DNA of 53,162 bases from Ruminococcoides intestinihominis (GCF_040096285.1 NZ_JBBMEY010000013.1:1-53162); one strand, 5' to 3'. Positions 34,350 through 43,311 are shown, counted from the stretch's first letter. Notes: generated by a model from the letters alone, not told the origin. Program-made: numbers and translations.

Positions 34350-35245
34350 GTGTATATATTTTTGATGATAAGGGTAACATTATATGCTTTGAAAAGCCCT
34401 TGTCATTGACTATTGATATGAGTTTAACTGTTCCGTGTGACAGTGCTACTGTTGTGTTGCCTTATAAAAATTATGCTGATGGTGCAGAGATTAAAATTTA
34501 TAATGAGACTGACCTTATCTTTGTTGGGGTTATTGATGAAGAAATCAGCATTTTTAATACTACAGGTAACTATAAAAAGTATGTAGCAAGAAGTAAGATG
34601 GCCTTGCTACTGGATAATCAAGCCTATCCTACAGAATTGAATAATGTTACAAGAACATATTTAGGTAATAAATATCTTAAAGATTTTTCTATTGATTTTG
34701 ATAATGGTGAGGAAGTTTATACCGGAAAGATTACCGTTGATAACGGTATGACTGTTTATGATATTTTTGCAGAATATTGTGATAAGGTATTTTCTTCTTT
34801 ACCTAGAATGACACCTAAGGGTAAGCTGATTTTTTACAGTAATATTGACAGTGAAATAACTTTAAGTAACTTGAGCTACACCTCACTAATCGAAAATAAA
34901 AAGAGATGTGAGAAAATCTCCAAAGTATCCTTAATGACAAATTCAAGATTTTACGACTATATAATTGAGAATAAAGAAACTAAGGGTACTTCAATATGCA
35001 GAGAAAGATTTTTGGATGCATCAGTAGGTAAAAATGTTTATCCGGAAAATGGTGAAAATTTAATAGAAAATTCTAACTTAAACAGTTATGAAGTACAGGT
35101 AACTTGCCCATATAACTTAACCTACTGTTTAGGCTATAAATGTAAGGTTGAAAGTATAGCAGAAAAATTGCAAGTTGCAGAAATAGAATATTCCTATAAT
35201 TCAAAAGGTGAAGAAACAAAGTTAATTTTAAGAAGGTGTAAATAA
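34343..35245 (+). CDS. Baseplate hub protein (XkdQ/gpD-like)
   Basis: A 300-aa protein with the layout of tail hub proteins: an opening pair of tube-like barrels (SLTIDMSLTVPCDSATVVLPY and LIFVGVIDEEISIF), KKYVARSKMALLLDNQA, and a long wedge-like middle before a final strand-rich SYNSKGEETKLILRR. It is the trimeric base on which the spike sits. Present at full family length. Followed at once by the spike gene (TAA then ATG). Confidence 0.78.
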   Translation: MLGVYIFDDKGNIICFEKPLSLTIDMSLTVPCDSATVVLPYKNYADGAEIKIYNETDLIFVGVIDEEISIFNTTGNYKKYVARSKMALLLDNQAYPTELNNVTRTYLGNKYLKDFSIDFDNGEEVYTGKITVDNGMTVYDIFAEYCDKVFSSLPRMTPKGKLIFYSNIDSEITLSNLSYTSLIENKKRCEKISKVSLMTNSRFYDYIIENKETKGTSICRERFLDASVGKNVYPENGENLIENSNLNSYEVQVTCPYNLTYCLGYKCKVESIAEKLQVAEIEYSYNSKGEETKLILRRCK

Positions 35246-35578
35246 ATGTGGTTAACCGGTTATATTGCAAAGGAAAATTCCCCTAAATCAAAGTGTGGTG
35301 AAGTGGTAAAAAGTGATGACAATACAGTAAATGTGTTTTCTTCTGTAGAGCAAAGTAATGTAAAGGTTGCTTTGCCCTATGGGTTGTATTCTGTTCCTGT
35401 TGTTGGAGAAAATTCTGTAATTATCCCTACAGAAAACGGCAATGTTGTTGTGGGAGTATGTAACAACAATTCCCATAATTTAGAAGTAGGTGAGGTGCTG
35501 CTGTGTAGTGCAGGTGGTGCAAAAATTCTTCTCAATAATAAAGGTCAAGTGCTGATAAACGGCAAGGTGATTTCTTGA
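35246..35578 (+). CDS. Baseplate spike protein (gpV/gp5-like)
   Basis: A 110-aa protein: an OB-fold-like first part (GYIAKENSPKSKCGEVVK, VALPYGLYSVPVVGENSVIIPTENGNVVVG) and a short beta-helix-type tail (VLLCSAGGAKILLNNKGQVLINGKVIS), as in gpV spikes that pierce or touch the cell surface. It is short for the family, with no added enzymatic or receptor domain. Stop overlaps the next ATG. Confidence 0.75.
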   Translation: MWLTGYIAKENSPKSKCGEVVKSDDNTVNVFSSVEQSNVKVALPYGLYSVPVVGENSVIIPTENGNVVVGVCNNNSHNLEVGEVLLCSAGGAKILLNNKGQVLINGKVIS

Positions 35579-35925
35579 TGTATGATTTAAAGGTTAAAGA
35601 TGGTGGTACAGTTTTCTTAGGTAATACAGAAGAAAAAGTTTATGATGTTGATAGTATTTTTCAGAGAATAGAATTGTGCCTTTCTCTTGATAAAGGCAGT
35701 TTTATTTATAATAAAAATTTAGGTTCAACTATTCCTAAACTTGATTACTCTACTGAAGAAGATTTGGCACAACTTGAAATGTACATAAATCAATGTGTAT
35801 TTAATATTGTAAATACTAGGGTAACTGTACTGTGGGTAGATAAAGAGAAACAGACTGTTAATATTAGCCTAAAACTAGGTAATAAGGAATATGTAAGAGA
35901 GGTGAATGTGTGTGGTAGATTATAA
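35578..35925 (+). CDS. Baseplate wedge protein (gp25/XkdS-like)
   Basis: A 115-aa protein of the gpW/gp25-like kind: DVDSIFQRIELCLSLDKGSF, then NKNLGSTIPKL, which recalls the family's LGS loop, and strands ending with VNISLKLG. gp25-type proteins join sheath and wedge in contractile tails, so its presence without a sheath is odd. ATG 35578 follows GGTGA; it overlaps baseplate J. Confidence 0.78.
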   Translation: MYDLKVKDGGTVFLGNTEEKVYDVDSIFQRIELCLSLDKGSFIYNKNLGSTIPKLDYSTEEDLAQLEMYINQCVFNIVNTRVTVLWVDKEKQTVNISLKLGNKEYVREVNVCGRL

Positions 35926-36973
35926 TGAAATACTAACTACAATGGAAAATGCCTATAAAGAGAAAACAGGCTTTGTACCGGATGAATATTCTGACCAAGG
36001 TATTAAGTTTAGAATTTTAGCCGGTGAACTTTTTAACTTTTCAAGTCAATTAGATTTTTTGGAAAAACAAATGTTCCCTACAACTGCAACCGGTAAGTAC
36101 CTTGACTATCATTGTGCAGAAAGAGGTGTCACCAGAAAGCAAGGTGCAAAAGCTACCGGTAGTGTTTTTTTTACACTTGACTCACCAACAGAAAGTACAC
36201 TATTAATACCTAAGGGTACTGTTGTTTCTACATCAGGGGAAAATCCATTGAGATTTGTCACTACAATAAACGGATATGTTTCAGTAGGAGGTACCTTTGC
36301 TATTGTAGATGCTGAGGCTGAATCGGTAGGCAAAAAATATAATATAGCTATTAAGAAGATTGCTACCTTGGTTTCTCAAGTGCCAGGTGTCTATTCGGTA
36401 ACAAATAAAGATGTTTTTGAGGATGGTGAAGATATAGAAACAGATGAAGAACTTAGAAGTAGATTGATGTACATATATAAGCACCACAACAACGGTACTA
36501 ATATTGCTTTTTATAAGTCACTTGCCGAAAGTATGGAGGGTGTATATTCTGCCGGTGTTGTACCTAAAAACAGAGGTGCAGGTACTGTAGATATTTTTAT
36601 TTCTAAAAAAGGTGAAATGGCAGATGCTACCTTGGCTTCTAATGTACAGAGAGTTATAACAAAGGAAAGAGAAGTTAATGTTAACACAGTAGTATATAGT
36701 GCAACTGCCTCATATGTAAATATCGGTGTAAAGCTGGAACTTGAAAGTGGTTATAGCTTTGCTGATATTAAGAGTAAATGTGAAACCTTGCTGAGAGATT
36801 ATGTTTCAAGTTTAGGTGTAGGTGGTTCATTCTTTCTTTCACGAGTTGCTGAAAAGGTGCAGAGTATTGACGGCATAAAGCGTTTTCAGTTTGATGATGC
36901 TTTAACTACCGATATGGTAGTGGATAACAAGCATTTTCTAAAGCTAAATACTTTACAGGTTACGGAGTTGTAA
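35912..36973 (+). CDS. Baseplate J-like protein (gp6/XkdT-like)
   Basis: About 353 aa with clear baseplate J order: YLDYHCAERGVTRKQGAKATGSVFFT (about 55-80), IPKGTVVSTSGENPLRFVTT, EDGEDIETDEELRSRLM (about 170) and a closing cystatin-like part with RVAEKVQSIDGIKRFQF. This protein forms the wedge ring of contractile-type baseplates. GTG 35912 and ATG 35906 are both possible starts; the former is better spaced from GAGGTG. Confidence 0.9.
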   Translation: MVDYNEILTTMENAYKEKTGFVPDEYSDQGIKFRILAGELFNFSSQLDFLEKQMFPTTATGKYLDYHCAERGVTRKQGAKATGSVFFTLDSPTESTLLIPKGTVVSTSGENPLRFVTTINGYVSVGGTFAIVDAEAESVGKKYNIAIKKIATLVSQVPGVYSVTNKDVFEDGEDIETDEELRSRLMYIYKHHNNGTNIAFYKSLAESMEGVYSAGVVPKNRGAGTVDIFISKKGEMADATLASNVQRVITKEREVNVNTVVYSATASYVNIGVKLELESGYSFADIKSKCETLLRDYVSSLGVGGSFFLSRVAEKVQSIDGIKRFQFDDALTTDMVVDNKHFLKLNTLQVTEL

Positions 36974-36974
36974 A

Positions 36975-37448
36975 ATGGATATTTACAGTAGAATTATCAG
37001 TATTATTTGTAACTTTAAAGCCTATAACAAGGACAATGTGAATTTGCAAAGTGAAATGTATGCTTATTCAAAAGGTCTTGAAATTATCAGTAACAGACTA
37101 ATGAATGTTGAGAAAGAATGTTTTGTTTCTACAGCAGAGGACTATGGACTTACTGTTAAGGAAAGATACTTTGACTCAATAACCAGAGCAAGTGATGTAA
37201 AATCTAGAAGAGAGATGTTACTTTCTTTACTTTCTGTTAATGAAACCGATTTTAATTTAGACGGTATGAATAAGTTTATGAAACAGTTTCCTGTATCATC
37301 AAAGATAACTGAATTTGCAACTACAAACAGAATACTTATTACCTTTGATAAAAATGATTGGATAGTAAGTAATTTTGATTTTGTGAAAAGTTGTGTGGAA
37401 GATTTCTTCCCATCACATTTAAATATTCTGTTACAAATTAATAAATAA
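36975..37448 (+). CDS. Terminal baseplate protein (XkdU/DUF2313-like)
   Basis: A 157-aa protein matching the XkdU/YmfQ pattern: early helices with EKECFVSTAEDYGLTVKERYF, SRREMLLSLLSVNETDFNLDGMNKFM, and a final FPSHLNILLQI. It is the last gene of the cluster; in phages, fibre, holin and lysin genes come next, but here a strong terminator follows four bases after its stop. Confidence 0.75.
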   Translation: MDIYSRIISIICNFKAYNKDNVNLQSEMYAYSKGLEIISNRLMNVEKECFVSTAEDYGLTVKERYFDSITRASDVKSRREMLLSLLSVNETDFNLDGMNKFMKQFPVSSKITEFATTNRILITFDKNDWIVSNFDFVKSCVEDFFPSHLNILLQINK

Positions 37449-37451
37449 AAT

Positions 37452-37488
37452 AAGGGACAGTCTGCTTAGTGCAAACTGTCCCTTTTGA
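37452..37488. terminator. Bidirectional terminator closing the phage-like cluster
   Basis: A 10-bp stem (37452-37461 with 37475-37484, arm AAGGGACAGT) with a further TGC/GCA pairing inside the loop, T-rich on both strands. It ends the plus-strand cluster and the convergent minus-strand gene at once. Confidence 0.88.
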
Positions 37489-37495
37489 TATATAT

Positions 37496-38722
37496 TTATA
37501 TGTCTAAACCAAATAAATTATGTAGTATTGACTCAATAGCAAAGTCATTGCCGTAATTCATTACATAATAATCTTTAAGATAAACAAATCCAATAGTGAT
37601 AAGAGAAAGTACAATTATCAAAATCAAAACTTTTCTAAAAGTATGTTTCTTTTTCTTCCTAACCACTTGGTTGTAACCGTCATTATAGTCCTGTCTGTCA
37701 ATATCATCATTTCTACTTTGTTTAGAATGTGAGTAATATTGTTCCTGACTGTTAACATTGTTAGGTCTAGGTGTATTTTTGTATTTTCCTTTAGCTATCA
37801 TTTGGTCAAATTTATGTTCGGCATTAGTAGCTAAAGTGAATTTGTTAACTGCTTTGGTAATGTCATATTGATCAATATCTTCCAAACTTAAAATTTCTGT
37901 TTCACCATATCTGGCAGAATAAAATACAAGGTTGTCAATTGGAAAAGCATTTTCTTTATTGCCAAAATCTCTGTTGATTTCTGTCAGCAAAAAGTGAACC
38001 ATACTTTTTGTAACTCTATCCCTAGGATAGCTTGTACCAATATCGGTTCTAAGGTCAATGATAGTTTTGTCAATAATCATATCACATTCAGTCTCACCGA
38101 TTAAACATTCACCAAAACCAAAGTTAGGGTTAAAGATAATTTTGCTTTCAGGTCGCAAAACTCTCGGAATGAAACTTTTGCCAAATTTAAGTGCCATTTC
38201 TTTAATCTCGATAACCTCATCAGGTGTTGCCGGTGTAAAGAACTGACTAAGGTCTGATGGAATAGCTGCTTTTCTGTAGCAAATATCTAACTTAGCTAAG
38301 AAGAAACAATGCTGAATAATATTGTTTGTTGAGTTGTCCTCACCGTCAATATAGTTTTGAAGTTGCATTGTAGCATATTCATATCTTTCATACACTTCTT
38401 GAAAGTAGCTTTTCTCAATCTTAGGTTGTAGATTTCTGATACTTCTTTCTGCAATGCTATTTTCAAATGGATTACAGTTAGTGGTGTCGTTACAGTAAGC
38501 TGCAACAATTACCTTAGCTATGTAGTGAAAAGCAAGTTCTATTAAAATATGTGACATATCACCTTTAACACGCATAGGCACATATAGCTTGTATTGACTA
38601 GAGAAAGGTTCATTACCTGATAAAGTAGAGAACAAATCTTCATTAGGTACAATGCTTGATACAGCAGACATTATCATTTCATCATTTGCTGTGTTGCCAT
38701 ATAAGTATGAATCAATTGCCAC
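37496..38722 (-). CDS. Membrane protein with PD-(D/E)XK nuclease-like domain
   Basis: A 408-aa protein. Residues about 120-310 resemble a PD-(D/E)XK-type domain: FNPNFGFGECLIGETECDMIIDKTIIDLRT, with the Glu, Asp and IDLRT positions of the usual metal site (Arg replacing the common Lys), then a helix and NLVFYSARYGE. A polar linker (about 315-358, rich in Asn, Gln, Ser, Asp) leads to KKKKHTFRK and one membrane helix (about 366-386) with a short outside tail. Nuclease activity is uncertain given the substitution. Starts at GTG behind GGTGA. It converges on the phage-like cluster and shares its terminator; any link is speculative. Confidence 0.55.
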   Translation of the reverse strand: MAIDSYLYGNTANDEMIMSAVSSIVPNEDLFSTLSGNEPFSSQYKLYVPMRVKGDMSHILIELAFHYIAKVIVAAYCNDTTNCNPFENSIAERSIRNLQPKIEKSYFQEVYERYEYATMQLQNYIDGEDNSTNNIIQHCFFLAKLDICYRKAAIPSDLSQFFTPATPDEVIEIKEMALKFGKSFIPRVLRPESKIIFNPNFGFGECLIGETECDMIIDKTIIDLRTDIGTSYPRDRVTKSMVHFLLTEINRDFGNKENAFPIDNLVFYSARYGETEILSLEDIDQYDITKAVNKFTLATNAEHKFDQMIAKGKYKNTPRPNNVNSQEQYYSHSKQSRNDDIDRQDYNDGYNQVVRKKKKHTFRKVLILIIVLSLITIGFVYLKDYYVMNYGNDFAIESILHNLFGLDI

Positions 38723-38817
38723 AAAATCACCGTCCGTTTATTTCTAAAAATTAGTCTAAACTTTATTATAATTCATCATAAGAAAAATTGCAAATATATC
38801 CATTATAAATGAATATA

Positions 38818-39672
38818 TTATTTGTTCTTTTCGTTAAATCTTCTTTTTAGATTTTCATAAACAGAGTAAGGAATGTTAAGGTTGCCTTTGCCTGTACCCA
38901 TTTTTATTTCAGGTTTGTTCTCACCATGAAAGTCACTGCCACCACTTTTGATTAGGTGGAATTCATCAGCTAACTTTTCGGCAATAGCAGTTTGTTCTTC
39001 ACTGAATTTAGAGTAATAAACTTCCATACCGTCAAGACCTTTTTCTTTAGCTACTGTTAGAAATTCTCTGATTTTATCTTCTGTCTTTAAGTTTAGGAAT
39101 GGATGAGCCAATACAGAAACTGCACCGATACTGTTGATGTATTCTATTGTGTCTGTGGCTGATAACTTTTCAGGTGGGGTATATAGCCCGTTACTTGGGT
39201 TAAGGTACTTTTCAAAAGCCTCACTTACACTTTTAACATAACCTTTATGCATCATATAGTTTGCAATAACTGCTCTATTGATGTTACCGTTAGGTGTTGT
39301 GTTTTTAATATCCTCATATGTAAGGTTAAAGCCCTTTTTAATAAGGTTGTTAACTAGGTTAATGTTGCTTTGTTCCTTTTTCTTAAGTTCATTCTTAACC
39401 TTTTCTTCAATCTCACTGTAAAATTCTTTAGGAATAAATAATCCTAAAATATGTAATTCAGTTCCTTTATAGTCAGTAGAAAATTCAATACCACCTACAA
39501 GATGGATGTTGCTACTGTTAGGAGTATTTAAAAATCTATCTAAACCTAAAATAGTGTTGTGGTCAGTTAGTGCAATAGCAGAAAGATTACTTTCCTTTGC
39601 AATTTCAACTAATTTTTCCGGTGTAAATGTGCCATCGGAAAATATTGAATGATTGTGCATATCACATTTCAT
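38818..39672 (-). CDS. PHP-domain phosphoesterase
   Basis: A 284-aa PHP protein: MHNHSIFSDGTFTPEKL (first His cluster, 5-21), LTDHNTILG (Asp-His), GGIEFSTDY (Glu), VLAHPFLN (His) and GGSDFHGENKP (Asp-His) complete the nine-ligand trinuclear metal site. Relatives hydrolyse nucleoside phosphates or RNA ends (YciV/RNase AM-like); the substrate here is not shown. ATG 39672 follows GGTGATAAAA; an earlier GTG lies in that site. Confidence 0.88.
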   Translation of the reverse strand: MKCDMHNHSIFSDGTFTPEKLVEIAKESNLSAIALTDHNTILGLDRFLNTPNSSNIHLVGGIEFSTDYKGTELHILGLFIPKEFYSEIEEKVKNELKKKEQSNINLVNNLIKKGFNLTYEDIKNTTPNGNINRAVIANYMMHKGYVKSVSEAFEKYLNPSNGLYTPPEKLSATDTIEYINSIGAVSVLAHPFLNLKTEDKIREFLTVAKEKGLDGMEVYYSKFSEEQTAIAEKLADEFHLIKSGGSDFHGENKPEIKMGTGKGNLNIPYSVYENLKRRFNEKNK

Positions 39673-39888
39673 TTTTATCACCTCAAGGGTATTTTATCAC
39701 AACTGAAATATTAAGTAAATTATATGTTTAAAATAAAGAATTTTCAGCCGAAAATTGATGGAATAATTATTAAAACAAACAGTATAATTTTTATAAAGAA
39801 TTATAGGATAAATAGTGAAAAATAATTACAGTATAATTATAATTTTGCAGTTTATTTAGTTAAAAAATTAAAGTGTTTTGTAAAATTT

Positions 39889-39906
39889 AGGTTAATTTTT
39901 TAACAA
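39889..39906. promoter_or_regulatory. Possible Rex redox-repressor site
   Basis: AGGTTAA-tttt-TTAACAA matches the clostridial Rex pattern TTGTTAAnnnnTTAACAA at all but two outer positions. Rex senses NADH/NAD and often controls fermentation genes. It lies ~230 bases ahead of the pflB promoter, which is far, so confidence is low. Confidence 0.35.
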
Positions 39907-40114
39907 TGAAAACACACAATATGTAGTTATTGTGATAAGGGTAATACACTATATACATATATTGATAAATCAAAAATGTAAGAATATACTGTTATAAATT
40001 TCTAAAAACGTGAAAATAACGGTCAATTATTCTTTAAATTGCACTATAAAATTAACTAATATTTCGATTTTTTTGGTATTTACAATAATTATTCAAAATA
40101 GTTATGATTTTTAC

Positions 40115-40142
40115 TTGTATTTTAGAGAAATAGTAGTATAAT
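40115..40142 (+). promoter_or_regulatory. Promoter of pflB-pflA
   Basis: TTGTAT (40115-40120), 16-bp spacer and TATAAT (40137-40142), 52 bases before the pflB start. Confidence 0.6.
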
Positions 40143-40194
40143 GAATTTGGTTAGAAAAAAAGACCCAAAAAGTAATAGTAGAGGTGGATAGAAA

Positions 40195-42447
40195 ATGATT
40201 AATTTTAAGCAATGGGACGGCTTTGAAGGCCGTATGTGGAAAGAAGAAGTCAACACTCGTGACTTTATCCAACACAACTACAAACCATACGATGGTGATT
40301 CATCATTCCTAGAAGGCCCAACAGAAGCAACTGATAAGCTATGGGGCGTTCTACAGGATTTACAGAAGAAAGAAAGAGCTCAGGGTGGTATCCTAGATAT
40401 GGAAACAGAAGTTGTTTCTACTCTAACAGCTTATGGCCCTGGTTATATTAGTGAAGAAACTAAGGATCTTGAAAAGATTGTTGGTCTTCAGACAGATAAG
40501 CCACTTAAGAGAGCATTTATGCCTTTCGGTGGTATTAAGATGGCTGAACAGGCTTGTACAACTAACGGTTACACACCTAACCCTAAGTTCCACAAGATCT
40601 TCAATGAATACAGCCGTACACATAACCAAGGTGTATTCGATGCTTACACACCAGAAATGAAGAAGGCTCGTCATAACAAGATTATTACAGGTCTTCCAGA
40701 TACATACGGTCGTGGCCGTATCGTTGGCGACTATCGTAGAGTTGCTCTTTACGGTATTGATTACCTAATCGAAGAAAAGAAGCATGACTTTGCTAACACA
40801 GGCGACGGCACAATGACAGATGACGTTATCCGTCAGAGAGAAGAACTTTCTCTACAGATTAAGGCTCTAAATGATATGAAGACTATGGCTCAGGCTTATG
40901 GTTACGACATTTCAGAACCAGCAAGTAACGCTCACGAAGCTTGTCAGTGGCTATACTTCGGTTATCTAGCTGCTATCAAGACTCAGAACGGTGCTGCAAT
41001 GAGTGTTGGTAGAATTTCAACATTCCTAGACATCTACATTCAGAGAGATCTAGAAAACGGAACATTAACAGAAAAAGAAGCTCAGGAACTAATCGACCAC
41101 ATGGTAATGAAATTCCGTATGGTTAAATTCGCTCGTATCCCATCATACAATCAGCTATTCTCAGGTGACCCTGTTTGGGCTACACTAGAAGTTGGTGGTA
41201 CAGGTGTTGACGGTCGTTCAATGGTAACAAAGACAGACTTCCGTTTCCTACACACACTAGAAAATATGGGACCTTCACCAGAACCAAACCTAACTGTTCT
41301 ATATTCTTCATCACTTCCAGAAACATTCAAGGACTATGCTGCACAGATTTCAATTCGTACAAGCTCAGTTCAGTATGAAAATGATGATGTTATGAAGCCT
41401 GTATGGGGTGACGATTACTCAATCTGCTGCTGTGTATCTGCTACTCAGACAGGTAAGGAAATGCAGTTCTTCGGTGCTAGAGCTAACCTAGCTAAGTGTC
41501 TTCTATACGCACTAAACGGTGGTGTTGATGTTAAGACTCGTGAACAGGTTGGTCCTGCTTACAAGCCATACGAAGGTGACACTCTAGAATATGATAAGGT
41601 TATTGATAAGTATACAACAATGATGGACTGGCTAGCTGGTCTATATGTAAATACACTAAACCTAATCCAGTATATGCACGATAAGTATTATTATGAAGCA
41701 GCTGAAATGGCTCTTATTGATACTGATGTTCGTCGTACATTTGCTACAGGTATTGCAGGTTTCTCACATGTTGTTGACTCACTAAGTGCTATTAAGTACG
41801 CAACAGTTAAGCCAATCCGTGATGAAGACGGTATCATCGTTGACTTCGAAACAGAAGGCGACTTCCCTAAGTATGGTAACGATGATGACAGAGCTGACGA
41901 AATCGCTCTATGGCTACTAAAGACATTCCTAGATATGATTAAGAAGCGTCACACATACCGTGATTCTGAAGCTACAACATCTATCCTAACAATCACATCT
42001 AACGTTGTTTATGGTAAGGCTACAGGTACTATGCCTAACGGTCGTAAGGCCGGCGAACCACTATCACCTGGTGCTAACCCAAGTTACGGTGCAGAACAGA
42101 ACGGTCTACTAGCTTCTCTAAACTCAGTTGCTAAGCTACCATATCACTGGGCACTAGATGGTATTTCAAATACTCAGACAATCAACCCAGACGCTCTAGG
42201 TCACTCAGAAGATGAAAGAGTTAATAACCTAGTTCAGGTTATGGACGGTTACTTCGATCAGGGTGCTCATCACCTAAATGTTAATGTATTTGGTAAGGAT
42301 AAGCTAATCGACGCTATGGAACACCCAGAAAAAGAAGAATATGCAAACTTCACAATCCGTGTTTCAGGTTATGCTGTTAAGTTCATCGACCTAACTCGTG
42401 AACAGCAGCTAGATGTTATTGCTCGTACTTGTCATGCAAGCATGTAA
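40195..42447 (+). CDS. pflB: Formate acetyltransferase (pyruvate formate-lyase)
   Basis: A 750-aa glycyl radical enzyme of full length. The active-site cysteines lie in the CCC run at 411-413 (ICCCVSATQTGK), and the radical glycine is Gly725 in RVSGYAV. It converts pyruvate and CoA to formate and acetyl-CoA in the cytosol, the main route of fermentative carbon and formate production. AGAGGTGG precedes the start. Its codons are strongly selected (mostly CTA for Leu, CGT/AGA for Arg), a sign of very high expression. The activase gene overlaps its end. Confidence 0.98.
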   Translation: MINFKQWDGFEGRMWKEEVNTRDFIQHNYKPYDGDSSFLEGPTEATDKLWGVLQDLQKKERAQGGILDMETEVVSTLTAYGPGYISEETKDLEKIVGLQTDKPLKRAFMPFGGIKMAEQACTTNGYTPNPKFHKIFNEYSRTHNQGVFDAYTPEMKKARHNKIITGLPDTYGRGRIVGDYRRVALYGIDYLIEEKKHDFANTGDGTMTDDVIRQREELSLQIKALNDMKTMAQAYGYDISEPASNAHEACQWLYFGYLAAIKTQNGAAMSVGRISTFLDIYIQRDLENGTLTEKEAQELIDHMVMKFRMVKFARIPSYNQLFSGDPVWATLEVGGTGVDGRSMVTKTDFRFLHTLENMGPSPEPNLTVLYSSSLPETFKDYAAQISIRTSSVQYENDDVMKPVWGDDYSICCCVSATQTGKEMQFFGARANLAKCLLYALNGGVDVKTREQVGPAYKPYEGDTLEYDKVIDKYTTMMDWLAGLYVNTLNLIQYMHDKYYYEAAEMALIDTDVRRTFATGIAGFSHVVDSLSAIKYATVKPIRDEDGIIVDFETEGDFPKYGNDDDRADEIALWLLKTFLDMIKKRHTYRDSEATTSILTITSNVVYGKATGTMPNGRKAGEPLSPGANPSYGAEQNGLLASLNSVAKLPYHWALDGISNTQTINPDALGHSEDERVNNLVQVMDGYFDQGAHHLNVNVFGKDKLIDAMEHPEKEEYANFTIRVSGYAVKFIDLTREQQLDVIARTCHASM

Positions 42448-43177
42448 TATAACAGGTAGAATTAATACTTACGAAACTTTTGGTCTGGTTGACGGACCGG
42501 GTGTTAGATATGTGGCATTTTTACAGGGTTGCAATATGCGTTGTAAATATTGCCACAACCCAGACACTTGGGACAAAAACGCCGGTGATGAATTAACTGC
42601 TAAACAGCTTTTTGATAAGGCTTATAGATATAAGAATTATTGGAAGAACAACGGTGGTATTACAATCAGTGGTGGTGAACCACTGTTACAGATTGATTTT
42701 GTAACAGAGGTTTTCAGACTAGCTAAGGAAAAGGGCGTTCATACTACCCTTGATACTTGTGGTCAACCATTTAAAAATGACCCTGAGTTTCTAAGTAAGT
42801 TTGATGAACTAATTAAATATACCGACCTTGTTATGCTTGACATTAAAGAAATTGAAAGTGATAAGCATAAGGAACTAACAGGTCATAAGAATGAAAATAT
42901 TCTTGCTATGGCTCAGTATCTATCAGATAAGGGTGTTCATATGTGGATAAGACATGTTCTTGTTCCTAACCTTACTGATGACGAAGAAGGTCTAAAGAAG
43001 TTAAATCAGTTTATTAAACAACTTAAAACTGTAGATAAGGTTGAGATTCTTCCTTATCATACACTAGGTCTTATGAAGTGGGAAAAGTTAGGTATTCCTT
43101 ACCCACTTGACGGCTATAAAATTCCAACTGCTGAAGAAGTTGAAAAAGCCGAAAGACTCCTAGAAATTAAGAAATAA
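42434..43177 (+). CDS. pflA: Pyruvate formate-lyase activating enzyme
   Basis: A 247-aa radical SAM enzyme: RINTYETFGLVDGPGVRYV, then CNMRCKYCHNPDTW with the CxxxCxxC cluster motif, TISGGEPLLQ and a late VEILPYHTLGLMKWEKLG typical of PFL activases. It abstracts hydrogen from Gly725 of PflB. ATG 42434 lies 14 bases inside pflB and is coupled to it; an ATG at 42413 is also in frame but adds residues not seen in relatives. Confidence 0.96.
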   Translation: MQACNITGRINTYETFGLVDGPGVRYVAFLQGCNMRCKYCHNPDTWDKNAGDELTAKQLFDKAYRYKNYWKNNGGITISGGEPLLQIDFVTEVFRLAKEKGVHTTLDTCGQPFKNDPEFLSKFDELIKYTDLVMLDIKEIESDKHKELTGHKNENILAMAQYLSDKGVHMWIRHVLVPNLTDDEEGLKKLNQFIKQLKTVDKVEILPYHTLGLMKWEKLGIPYPLDGYKIPTAEEVEKAERLLEIKK

Positions 43178-43183
43178 TTATAA

Positions 43184-43217
43184 GCAAGTGATGACTTATG
43201 TTGTCACTTGCTTTTTT
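43184..43217 (+). terminator. Terminator of the pfl operon
   Basis: An 8-bp stem GCAAGTGA/TCACTTGC (43184-43191 with 43204-43211) followed by six T. Confidence 0.9.
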
Positions 43218-43256
43218 ATAGGGAAAATTATAAAAATTCAGAAATATATAAAATTA

Positions 43257-43284
43257 CCCCATAGCACAAGCTATGGGGCTTTTT
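43257..43284 (+). terminator. Second hairpin terminator behind pflA
   Basis: A perfect 9-bp stem (43257-43265 with 43270-43278, arm CCCCATAGC), loop ACAA, then CTTTTT. It is the second strong terminator within 75 bases and may catch read-through from the first. On the minus strand the T run is poor. Confidence 0.8.
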
Positions 43285-43311
43285 GTTGGTTAAGATATTA
43301 ATAAATCTAAA

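Larger units (their letters stand above)
39673..40194. other. Long AT-rich leader region ahead of pflB
   Basis: About 520 bases without a gene. It holds a possible Rex site (39889-39906) and a promoter (40115-40142). The rest is very AT-rich, with many short A/T tracts; I see no further RNA structure. Confidence 0.6.

Noticed and set aside
26973..37448. Complete, inducible prophage
   Set aside because: No integrase, repressor, replication, tape measure, sheath, fibre or lysis gene is seen, and no flanking direct repeats were noticed.
26973..37448. Tailocin or contractile injection system
   Set aside because: There is no sheath gene, while terminase, portal, protease and capsid genes, which such systems lack, are all present.
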